A DNA stretch of 64,000 nt. Origin: UBA4582 sp964228885 (GTDB taxonomy: Bacteria; Pseudomonadota; Gammaproteobacteria; Pseudomonadales; Azotimanducaceae). Positions 42,977-50,498 of this stretch are shown piece after piece; positions within the stretch are counted from its first letter, which is position 1; every line of letters starts with the position of its first letter. A program made the translations under genes and the position numbers. Under the pieces are notes generated by a model. The model saw only the letters and a program-made list of their open reading frames with translations. It made no database searches and was not told the DNA's origin. Where the stretch lies: NCBI GenBank assembly GCA_964228885.1, contig CAXRCG010000081.1:1-64000 (forward strand), given 5' to 3'.

Positions 42977-43906
42977 TTGAAACCCGTACCCGTAATATTT
43001 GATACAGATCCAGGCATAGATGATGCGATGGCGATAATATTTTTACATGCCTGCAACAACCTCGCCTTGAAAGGCATTACGACCGTATTCGGCAACGCAT
43101 CTATCGAACATTGCACAAACAACGCTTTATATCTTTGCGAGCGATTTAATATACCCGCACCGGTACACGCGGGGGCAGGTTTAACTTTGTTAGGTAAAGC
43201 TGAGGACGATTATCCGGACTTTGTACATGGCGCTGACGGCCTTGCCAATATGCATGTAACACCCAGCGACAAGACACAAGAAGCTTCACCGGCTCACGAG
43301 CACCTGATTGAGACAGCTCGCACGCATCCGGGAGAACTCACCATTATCGCGGTTGGAAGACTCACTAACCTCGCCCATGCGATTCAGGCTGACGAAAGTT
43401 TTACAACCAACGTAAAGGAAATTGTCTTGATGGGCGGCGCAGTAGATGTACCGGGAAATGTAACACAATGGGCAGAAGCAAACATTATTGGCGATCCTGA
43501 GGCGACGGATGTCGTCTTCACATCAGGCATACCGACAACCCAAGTTGGCCTTGACGTCACAATGAAGTCTCTCATGAGTCAAGCGTACATCGCAGAGCTT
43601 ACTAATCGTTGTGGAGACGCGGGCAAACTACTAACAGAAATCACGCCCTATTACCTGAACTTTTACAGAGGCCGAACAGGTGAAAATGGTTTCGCATGTC
43701 ATGACTCATCGGCTGTAGCATTTGCCGAGGACCCTTCAATCTTCGAGACAAAGACCGGCGACTTAGCTGTTGTTTTAACAGGAGAGCAAAGAGGTAGAAC
43801 GACATTCACTGAAAATCAGCAAGGGAAACACACGCTTTGTACAGGCGTAAACTCCCAAGCACTGATGGACATCTACGCCGAACATCTCGTGAAACAATAC
43901 GGTTAA
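42977..43906 (+). CDS. Nucleoside hydrolase (IunH family)
   Basis: A 309-residue N-ribohydrolase that splits nucleosides into base and ribose. The calcium-binding N-terminal motif is FDTDPGIDDAMAI (Asp9, Asp11, Asp15, Asp16), and GRLTNLAHAI, MGGAVDVPGNVTQWAEANI and ENGFACHDSSAVAF are further family markers, the last containing the catalytic-site HD. TTG 42977 is chosen because AGGA lies 7 bases upstream and the motif follows at once; an earlier start at 42899 would overlap the MFS gene. It supplies bases to the deaminases and ribose to ribokinase. Confidence 0.9.
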   Translation: MKPVPVIFDTDPGIDDAMAIIFLHACNNLALKGITTVFGNASIEHCTNNALYLCERFNIPAPVHAGAGLTLLGKAEDDYPDFVHGADGLANMHVTPSDKTQEASPAHEHLIETARTHPGELTIIAVGRLTNLAHAIQADESFTTNVKEIVLMGGAVDVPGNVTQWAEANIIGDPEATDVVFTSGIPTTQVGLDVTMKSLMSQAYIAELTNRCGDAGKLLTEITPYYLNFYRGRTGENGFACHDSSAVAFAEDPSIFETKTGDLAVVLTGEQRGRTTFTENQQGKHTLCTGVNSQALMDIYAEHLVKQYG

Positions 43907-43925
43907 ATCAATAAGATCGTCAAAT

Positions 43926-44390
43926 TTACTTAATACCGAGCACCTTTGTCATATGAATACTATTTGGATCTTCCTCATAGTCGGCAAAAGGTGCGCACTC
44001 TGTAAAACCGAATTGCAGATACAGTTGTCTAGCAGGTTCAAACGCCGGCATCGAGCCTGTCTCGAGACTTAATCGCGTCATACCCATTTCATGCGCCACG
44101 GCTTCGATGTGGTTCAAAATTTTTGCGGCTACACCTTTTCGAGTGTGGCCATCAGCTGTTCTCATTGACTTCAGCTCACCATGCCCCTCACCCAAATCTT
44201 TCAACGCGCCACAACCCATCAGCTGATTCTCACTCCAAACACTCCAGAAAGTAACATCAGGTCCACGGAGCGCTTCAATATCCAGTGTATGAACGCTTTC
44301 CGGAGGCGTGTGACGAAACATATCTTTCGCATGGTAATTAAGGAGCTCCGCTATTTCGAGACCTGTCAAGTCATCAACGATTATTTTCAT
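43926..44390 (-). CDS. GNAT-family N-acetyltransferase
   Basis: A 154-residue GCN5-related acetyltransferase. Motif A is visible as LKSMRTADGHTRKGVAAKIL (the Q/RxxGxG/A pattern as RKGVA), and RLSLETGSMPAFEPARQLYLQFGF is motif B. It resembles small GNATs that acetylate amines or drugs. It is the last gene of the long minus-strand purine operon, directly abutting a VOC protein gene (stop of VOC at 44391). A role in purine metabolism is not established; it may act on an intermediate or be a passenger. Confidence 0.88.
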   Translation of the reverse strand: MKIIVDDLTGLEIAELLNYHAKDMFRHTPPESVHTLDIEALRGPDVTFWSVWSENQLMGCGALKDLGEGHGELKSMRTADGHTRKGVAAKILNHIEAVAHEMGMTRLSLETGSMPAFEPARQLYLQFGFTECAPFADYEEDPNSIHMTKVLGIK

Positions 44391-44753
44391 TTAGTATGCC
44401 GGTTGATAAAGTTCGACGGGGACATCACCCGGCATCATAAAATGAATCGCCAGTCCATACCCCACATCTGAAATCTCGTCGGTAAACTTTACGCCTTTCT
44501 GCGTTAGCTCCTTCACTGTCGTCTCGATATTTTCACAAAAGAAAGAAATGTAATGATCTCCCGATTTTGGCTCATCTGGATTGGGACCCTTCAATACCTG
44601 CACAGGATGACAACCCATATCAGCTTCAGGGATATCGAAGATTAACCAGCCCCCGCCAACGTCCGTCGCTTTAAAGCCCAACTTATCTCTGATAAAGGCG
44701 CGCAACGCCTCAACCTCGGATGAATAGAACATAGTGTGCACACCTTTGATCAT
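44391..44753 (-). CDS. VOC (glyoxalase/bleomycin resistance) family protein, 120 aa
   Basis: A small vicinal-oxygen-chelate protein: MIKGVHTMFYSSEVEALRAF, then LGFKATDVGGGWLIFDIP, and a C-terminal half ending VPVELYQPAY. His residues at the expected start of each half could bind a metal. ATG 44753 is favoured over an upstream frame start at 44789, as it has a strong GGGGGTGAG site and avoids overlap with the preceding VOC gene. It follows another VOC gene by 8 bp and abuts the GNAT gene. Substrate unknown. Confidence 0.85.
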   Translation of the reverse strand: MIKGVHTMFYSSEVEALRAFIRDKLGFKATDVGGGWLIFDIPEADMGCHPVQVLKGPNPDEPKSGDHYISFFCENIETTVKELTQKGVKFTDEISDVGYGLAIHFMMPGDVPVELYQPAY

Positions 44754-44761
44754 CTCACCCC

Positions 44762-45130
44762 CTATTTCTGGTTTTGTCCAAAACGCCACAAGACACCCGT
44801 TGGGTCTTTAAGTACAAAATCGAGCATACCCCACGGTTGCTTCTCAATTTTTGTAAAAAGTACCTTGTATCTTTCGGCCACGCCCGCATCGGCGACCTGT
44901 TGATGCCAATCGTGAATATCTTCGACTAACATATGCATCATGAAATTTTGAGCATGAACAGGTTCGAAAAAGTCCTGAAGTAAAAAACTGCAATTGCCGC
45001 GATGAAAGTACGCTATCCCGCCTTCGTCAGATGCCATGGTGAAACCAACATCTTGGTAAAATTGTTTGGACTTTTCGAAATCCGCCGCGGGTACAAATGC
45101 TTTGATTTCTATTGTCGCTAAATTACGCAT
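44762..45130 (-). CDS. VOC family protein, 122 aa
   Basis: A second vicinal-oxygen-chelate protein: ATIEIKAFVPAADFEKSKQFYQDVGF at the start and WGMLDFVLKDPTGVLWRFGQ at the end, the classic two-halves layout. The strands carrying the metal ligands look weakly conserved (few His/Glu at the standard places), so it may be a binding rather than a catalytic protein. It is paired with the next VOC gene and follows the IPNS-like oxygenase gene after a 146-bp gap in the same direction. Confidence 0.85.
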   Translation of the reverse strand: MRNLATIEIKAFVPAADFEKSKQFYQDVGFTMASDEGGIAYFHRGNCSFLLQDFFEPVHAQNFMMHMLVEDIHDWHQQVADAGVAERYKVLFTKIEKQPWGMLDFVLKDPTGVLWRFGQNQK

Positions 45131-45276
45131 GCAGCCCTCTCATTCAGAAACTCTAAAAAATATTTTTGGTCTTCAATCGTTAGCAGCTCTTGAGGACAAA
45201 GGTTATTCTATTGATCGGACGCTCGTCAAAAGGGGGCTCTATCTCCAAAAGCGAGCATTTCGGAACCTATGTTTCG

Positions 45277-46185
45277 TTAGAGATGCGTAGCCTGAATTTT
45301 TTGCTGTATATGCTCCCCCGCCGTGATTTTCCCATACTGAGCCGGATGTTCATCGTCGATGCAACTTTTCAGCACTTCAACCGGCGTCTCGGAATCGGGA
45401 TCAACAAACATCGCTATTGAAGACCTCGATTGTTCACCTGTACGAGGTTGCACCCTGTGAAGGGTTGACTTAAATCGCCCATTTGTCCATCGCTCCATCA
45501 AGTCACCGGTGTTGACAACTATTGTGTTATCCACAGGGTCAGCATCGACCCATTCGCCTCCGTCTAGCACCTGTAATCCAGCGACGCCACTCTGAAACAA
45601 TAGCGTGATCATGCCATAGTCAGTATGCGCACCAGCACCCAATTGACCTTCAGCGATAACAGAAGCATCGGTCGGCGGGTAATGCAGCAAACGCAAACTT
45701 ACATTTTCACCATTGTGGTATCTCACGAAAAATTCAGATTCAGTTCCCAGTATTTTTGCAAGCACCCGCTGAACCTTGTATGCACTGGACAGACAATCAG
45801 CATAAAAGCGGGTCATCTTGTCTCTGAAGAAGTCACTTGGCCAACGTTCATCCGCGGGATCATGGTGTTGCAGATTCCGCATGGTGAATGTCTCTTTCAC
45901 ATCAGCGGGTTTTGTTGGGTCAAGGTATTCAACGCCTAGCCCCTGATAACCAAAATTCTCTTCGGCACTTCGATACAAAGATTTTTGTTTTATTTCCTTG
46001 CTTTGATTAAAAAAGGCTTCACTCAGCGTGAATATTTCCGCTAATTGCTCACGCGTAACATCGAGATTACTGATCGACATGAACCCCAACGTGGTAAGTG
46101 CACGCTCCATGTCTCGCGCGATCATTCTGATAGTCTCTGGTTCAGCTTCGTTATAGTCTGCGAAATCAATAATCGGCAGCTTCAT
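45277..46185 (-). CDS. Isopenicillin-N-synthase-like Fe(II)/2-oxoglutarate oxygenase
   Basis: A 302-residue non-haem iron oxygenase. Iron ligands are His187, Asp189 (GAHTDYGMITLLFQ) and His243 (TLHRV), and Arg254-Ser (SRSS) marks the 2-oxoglutarate site. The N-terminal DUF-type domain (PIIDFADYNEAEPETIRMIA) is as usual for the family. It lies 26 bp after puuD and is co-directional with the whole xdh-puuD operon, so an oxidative step on a purine or modified purine is plausible. A similar oxygenase gene lies, to my memory, near purine genes in Pseudomonas. Substrate unknown. Confidence 0.88.
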   Translation of the reverse strand: MKLPIIDFADYNEAEPETIRMIARDMERALTTLGFMSISNLDVTREQLAEIFTLSEAFFNQSKEIKQKSLYRSAEENFGYQGLGVEYLDPTKPADVKETFTMRNLQHHDPADERWPSDFFRDKMTRFYADCLSSAYKVQRVLAKILGTESEFFVRYHNGENVSLRLLHYPPTDASVIAEGQLGAGAHTDYGMITLLFQSGVAGLQVLDGGEWVDADPVDNTIVVNTGDLMERWTNGRFKSTLHRVQPRTGEQSRSSIAMFVDPDSETPVEVLKSCIDDEHPAQYGKITAGEHIQQKIQATHL

Positions 46186-46211
46186 CTCTCACCTTCCAAT
46201 AGGCTCTTTTT

Positions 46212-47438
46212 TTAAGGCGATACGTTATCCAACCAGTTTAGCAGATCCTTCCGCTCGACCTCTGTCATGCCTGTCACATTGCCGAGTGGCATGTAATTGG
46301 TAGCGACCGCGGTTCTTATTCTGGCAGCACTGCCCACAACATTGGCTAGCTCATCCATCAGCACGCCCGCTGGAGGCGCTGCAAAACCGGCAAATGTGGG
46401 TGTCGCCCCGTGACAAACAACGCAGTGCTGCGCCAGTATATAAGTTGCCCGCTGATCGTCCACAGCAGCCAGAGGCACGCTCTCAACTCTTGTGCTATCA
46501 CCAATGTTGGGGACGTCGATTTTCGCCGGGAATTTGTCATAGCCCAAATAAACGGCAGCGACCAGAAAAGCAATAAACGTTTGCACCAAGATCGAGGGTT
46601 TAATAATGCCTCGATGTCTAAGGTTAAAAAAATGTCGCGCATACGCCATCAATGCCATCACGTAGGCAAGCACAAGCCAGTTGTACTCATGGCCGTACAA
46701 GAAGGGATAGTGATTACTGATCATGCAAAACAACACAGGTAGGGTGAAGTAGTTGTTATGGGTTGAGCGTAACTTCGCGAAGGCAGCCAGATTAGCATCG
46801 GGCTCCAAACCCTTCTCGACCGCCGCGACGAAGGATTTTTGTGCAGGAATGATGCCGAGAAACACATTGCCGGCCATGATTGTCCCCATCACGGCACCGA
46901 CATGTAAATACGCCGCACGATCAGAAAACAACTTCGTCGCCAGCCACGCGAGGAAGGTGAGATAAATCACGATGACAAAGGCAAACAACAAGGGTTGGTG
47001 TTTCAGCGGAGAGCGAACCGCTAGCTCATAGAAGGCCAGACCTAACACAAGGAAGCCAACGCTGGCGCTAATTGCGAGGCCAGGATCAGATATCCAGTTG
47101 CCTGGACCAACGAGGTACGATTGCGCCTGTATGTAATAAACCGCCACCATCAGAAGCGTGCCGCTTAACCAGGTTGAATAGGCCTCCCATTTAGACCAGT
47201 GCAGCGTTGCGGGCCACGCTGGCGGCGCAAGTGCGTACTTGTTGAACTCATAAATACCACCACCGTGAATCGACCAGTTGTCGCCCTTGATACCTTTATC
47301 TTTCTTCCATTTGGGTGGCTCCTGAAGGCTGTTATCCAACCAAATAAAATGCAGAGAAGCGCCAATCCAGGCAATACCGGTTATCAGGTGAATCCAGCGG
47401 ACAATCAAGCTAAACCAGTCTGTGATATAAGCTTCCAT
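46212..47438 (-). CDS. puuD: Urate oxidase, membrane-bound PuuD type with cytochrome c domain
   Basis: A 408-residue inner-membrane enzyme that oxidises urate to 5-hydroxyisourate and passes electrons to the respiratory chain instead of making peroxide. The N-terminal part has about eight helices with conserved WIHLITGIAWIGASLHFIWLDN and IHGGGIYEFNKY. The C-terminal cytochrome c domain has CVVCH (339 to 343) and a Met ligand at about 383 (NYMPLGN). ATG 47438 is 2 bp after the guaD stop; an in-frame TTG at 47444 would overlap. It is followed by the IPNS-like gene. Confidence 0.95.
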   Translation of the reverse strand: MEAYITDWFSLIVRWIHLITGIAWIGASLHFIWLDNSLQEPPKWKKDKGIKGDNWSIHGGGIYEFNKYALAPPAWPATLHWSKWEAYSTWLSGTLLMVAVYYIQAQSYLVGPGNWISDPGLAISASVGFLVLGLAFYELAVRSPLKHQPLLFAFVIVIYLTFLAWLATKLFSDRAAYLHVGAVMGTIMAGNVFLGIIPAQKSFVAAVEKGLEPDANLAAFAKLRSTHNNYFTLPVLFCMISNHYPFLYGHEYNWLVLAYVMALMAYARHFFNLRHRGIIKPSILVQTFIAFLVAAVYLGYDKFPAKIDVPNIGDSTRVESVPLAAVDDQRATYILAQHCVVCHGATPTFAGFAAPPAGVLMDELANVVGSAARIRTAVATNYMPLGNVTGMTEVERKDLLNWLDNVSP

Positions 47439-47440
47439 GA

Positions 47441-48760
47441 TCAATTATTTTCGCCTTTGTCATATTGTTGTACGCCATGGCAATAGGTTCGCGCGACCGA
47501 ACGGTCGTCTCCCATCATCATATAAACAAACAGCTCTTCATCGAGCTCGCGACACTGCGTTATTCTTCGCGCCATCATGGGCGTGGGTTTGTTATCTAAC
47601 ACAACAATATCCGCTTCTTTGCCCCGTTCAAAATTACCTATGCAATGATCGAGGTGGGTCGCCTTCGCGTTCCCAAATGTCATCATGTAGAACGCTTCAA
47701 GCGGGTGTAATGAATACCCTTGCATTTGGCAAACCTTATAGGCTTCACCCAAGGTTGTGAGCATTGAAAGACTTGTGCCACCACCAACATCTGTTGCAAT
47801 CGATACAGGCACACCCGCATCTTTCAATTTTTCCAACGGCATCAGACCACTACCCAAAAACAAATTGGAGGTTGGACAAAAAGCCACCCTCCCGCCATTG
47901 CCAGCAAGCCGTTGAATTTCATCATCACTCAAATGTATACAGTGGCCAAAAATAGACCTCTCGGTATTGAGTCCGTATTGCTCATAGGAATCAAGATAAT
48001 CGGCGGTATGCGGATGCACGGTTTTCAACCAGCGAATCTCTTCCAAATTCTCTGACATATGCGTTTGCATCCACACATCGGGAAACTCTTTCAGTAACTG
48101 ACCGGCTAGGGTTAATTGCTCAACACTGCTGGTACCAGAAAATCTCGGGGTAACCGCATAACCAAGTCGTCCCTTGCCATGCCACTCATTAATCAGGTCA
48201 ACGCTGTCTTGGTATCCCGACGCTGCCGTGTCCTGAAGTTCAGGTAAGGCATTCTGATCCATCAATATTTTACCAGCAACTAATCTCATATCTTTCGCTA
48301 ACGCAGCGTCAAACAATGCCTCGGTAGATTGTTTATAACTGGTTGTGTAGACAAATGATGTCGTCGTACCGACAGACAATGTGTAATCAAGAAAGTCGTT
48401 CGCTGAGGCTTCTGCAAAAGATCTTTCAGCGTAACGGGATTCCGCTGGAAAAGTATAGTCATTCAACCAATCCAGCAATTGTGTCCCGTAAGATCCGATA
48501 ACATCTATTTGCGGCGAGTGAACGTGCGTATCGATAAACCCCGGAAGAATGAGTTGGTTCGGAAGCCATTCACATTGCGCCAAGTCAAAACCGGCACCTG
48601 CCAAAGACCTGGCATCATCACAGAGATGAATCTTTCCGTCTTCGACAACCAACACACCGTCTTCAAAGTGAACAAGATTTTCCGAGCTTAACCCGGGGTC
48701 CCCTAAAAAGTGTGCTATTCGCCCCCGCAGTGCAAAGGTGTTCTCTCGATCGCCAGCCAT
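47441..48760 (-). CDS. guaD: Guanine deaminase
   Basis: A 439-residue zinc amidohydrolase converting guanine to xanthine. Metal ligands are His79 and His81 (GFIDTHVHSPQ), with TQLLDWLNDYTFPAE, TSLFVYTTSYK-like FVYTTSY, QTHMSENLEEI and IATDVGGGTSLSML as guanine-deaminase markers. ATG 48760 overlaps the hiuH stop by one base (TGATG); an upstream TTG at 48763 is possible. It is translationally coupled on both sides: its stop is 2 bp before puuD. It sits mid-operon and feeds XdhAB. Confidence 0.95.
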   Translation of the reverse strand: MAGDRENTFALRGRIAHFLGDPGLSSENLVHFEDGVLVVEDGKIHLCDDARSLAGAGFDLAQCEWLPNQLILPGFIDTHVHSPQIDVIGSYGTQLLDWLNDYTFPAESRYAERSFAEASANDFLDYTLSVGTTTSFVYTTSYKQSTEALFDAALAKDMRLVAGKILMDQNALPELQDTAASGYQDSVDLINEWHGKGRLGYAVTPRFSGTSSVEQLTLAGQLLKEFPDVWMQTHMSENLEEIRWLKTVHPHTADYLDSYEQYGLNTERSIFGHCIHLSDDEIQRLAGNGGRVAFCPTSNLFLGSGLMPLEKLKDAGVPVSIATDVGGGTSLSMLTTLGEAYKVCQMQGYSLHPLEAFYMMTFGNAKATHLDHCIGNFERGKEADIVVLDNKPTPMMARRITQCRELDEELFVYMMMGDDRSVARTYCHGVQQYDKGENN

Positions 48761-49095
48761 CAACTGCCCCGATACGTCGAATAACCAAAGGGGTTGAGGA
48801 GCAAGGGCACGTGGTAATGTTCCGTTTCATCGAGCACAACAAACGCTATTTGAATATCTGAATAGAAACTCTTCTCATCCATGCCGGAGAAATAGGCAGC
48901 CACATCAAACTCCAATCGATAGTGACCAATGCTTGGTTTTAACGTTTCGCTCCACGCCGCGACGCGTCCATCAGCGTTCGTGCACCCAATGGCCATCGGC
49001 GCTTCGTTTCCGGATTTAAACAATTTCACTGATACCCCTTCCGCTGGCCTACCGCGGCTGGTATCAAGGATATGCGTTGTAATCATAGGTCTCAT
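48760..49095 (-). CDS. hiuH: 5-hydroxyisourate hydrolase
   Basis: A 111-residue transthyretin-like protein that hydrolyses 5-hydroxyisourate to OHCU. The N-terminal ITTHILDTSRGRPA carries the active-site His, and the C-terminus LLLNPFGYSTYRGS ends in the diagnostic YRGS. AGGG lies about 8 bases before ATG 49095. It starts 33 bp after the uraD stop and overlaps guaD by one base. It acts right after PuuD in the pathway. Confidence 0.96.
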   Translation of the reverse strand: MRPMITTHILDTSRGRPAEGVSVKLFKSGNEAPMAIGCTNADGRVAAWSETLKPSIGHYRLEFDVAAYFSGMDEKSFYSDIQIAFVVLDETEHYHVPLLLNPFGYSTYRGS

Positions 49096-49128
49096 TTTTA
49101 TCCCTTTAGCGATTCTATCGTCGGCTAT

Positions 49129-49638
49129 TTATTGACGCAGCAATTTCGCAATTCGGAGCAGCGTAATCTCACCTTGCTCCCGTGCTGCATTTTCGATTTC
49201 CTGTTCACGGGTATTGCCAATTCTACCTTTAAGTAAACCGAGCATTTCCAACGCAGATTTACCCGTCGCACAAACGATAAAGATAAATCCGTGAACCGCT
49301 AGATATTGCTGGTTCAATTCAGCCAACTCTGTCAGAGTGATTTCATCAGCATCGATGATCTGTCCTTGTTCACGATTGGCGCTTACAGCGTATTTATTTC
49401 TCAGGGCATCCACATCGCCTATCTGAGGATGTCCGCCGAACGCTTCAAGCTTCTCAGGTTCAGACGCCAGTCGCCAGCAATCACTGGCTGTGGCGTAGAT
49501 TGCTTCCTCGGAAACATAAGGCCTTGCGCGATTCATGTCTGAGGCCCACCGCTCGCACTGACAACAGGATAAAAAAGCGGCGCGAGCTTCATCGTTACTC
49601 ATCGCATTGAGCGTCGATAAGCCAGACGAACCGCTCAA
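49129..49638 (-). CDS. uraD: OHCU decarboxylase
   Basis: A 169-residue helical enzyme that decarboxylates OHCU to (S)-allantoin. The family motif with the catalytic His is FGGHPQIGD (His70), and the C-terminal EQEIENAAREQGEITLLRIAKLL fits. TTG 49638 is chosen: it overlaps the xdhC stop (TTGA), has AAGGAAAG 5 bases upstream, and gives the normal family length. A start at 49701 would add 21 non-homologous residues overlapping xdhC. It is translated together with xdhC. Confidence 0.93.
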   Translation of the reverse strand: MSGSSGLSTLNAMSNDEARAAFLSCCQCERWASDMNRARPYVSEEAIYATASDCWRLASEPEKLEAFGGHPQIGDVDALRNKYAVSANREQGQIIDADEITLTELAELNQQYLAVHGFIFIVCATGKSALEMLGLLKGRIGNTREQEIENAAREQGEITLLRIAKLLRQ

Positions 49639-50498
49639 CGTTGCTTTCCTTCGGCATTGGCCGGGACCCCTTGCTGGATCACATGTTTGATGTCTCTCCA
49701 ACTTAGACCTCTTTTTGCCAACCGGTCTTTTGCCTCTGGCAGCGATAACAATTGTGCAGCAATTGAAACCGCGACTTCCATTGGCAGTTTTCCATTGAGC
49801 CTCAAATCACCAATAGGGCAGTGAACCCTTGCAATCGCCTTTTCATCAAAGCCGTCATGTTTCAATCTTTTTTTGAACCTAGCCGCTTTCGTCTCAGAGC
49901 CTATAAGCCCGAGAAACTGGCAGTTTCCCTCGTCGAGCAACGCGCGGGTCAGCGCGTAGTCGAGCGTGTGATCATGAGTAATAATCACAACATATGCGTC
50001 AGGTTCAATCTGTTCCAAATATTCAACCGGGTTTTCAATCACAACCGGCTTAACACTCGGCGCGCAAGTCTTTGGAAAAAGTGACTCGCGACTATCAACC
50101 CAAGTGACATGCATATCGAGGCCAGAGACAATATCGACCAGCGAGTTCGCGACGTGACCGGCACCAAAAATCACAAGATTCATCGCTGCCCGAGGAAACA
50201 CTTCAAACAAGACGGTCATGCTTCCGCCGCAACACTGACTTGCTTCGGCCGCTAGAGGAAAATGATGAACCTGCTGAATTTGTTTTTTTTGAGCCAACAA
50301 TTCACGCGCTCTCTGAAGCGCCAAATATTCAAGTTTTCCGCCGCCGATAGTATCGAACGCCTGCTCATCCGTCACAACCATCTTGCTCCCTCCTTCTCGC
50401 GGAGTTGAACCCGTGGCACCCACAACAGTCACGAGAGTAAACGCCTCGGCACGCTCATGACACTTGGCCAATGCTTGTTGCCAGCTATGTTTTAGCAT
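49635..50498 (-). CDS. xdhC: XdhC, xanthine dehydrogenase maturation protein
   Basis: A 287-residue XdhC/CoxI protein that loads the sulfurated molybdenum cofactor into XdhB. The N-terminal VTVVGATGSTPREGGSKMVV and QCCGGSMTVL segments and the Rossmann-like NLVIFGAGHVANSLVDI are typical; VIITHDHTLDYAL and GLIGSETKAARFKKRL complete the C-terminal XdhC_C domain. It overlaps the 3' end of xdhB by 14 bp and is coupled to uraD downstream. Confidence 0.95.
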   Translation of the reverse strand: MLKHSWQQALAKCHERAEAFTLVTVVGATGSTPREGGSKMVVTDEQAFDTIGGGKLEYLALQRARELLAQKKQIQQVHHFPLAAEASQCCGGSMTVLFEVFPRAAMNLVIFGAGHVANSLVDIVSGLDMHVTWVDSRESLFPKTCAPSVKPVVIENPVEYLEQIEPDAYVVIITHDHTLDYALTRALLDEGNCQFLGLIGSETKAARFKKRLKHDGFDEKAIARVHCPIGDLRLNGKLPMEVAVSIAAQLLSLPEAKDRLAKRGLSWRDIKHVIQQGVPANAEGKQR

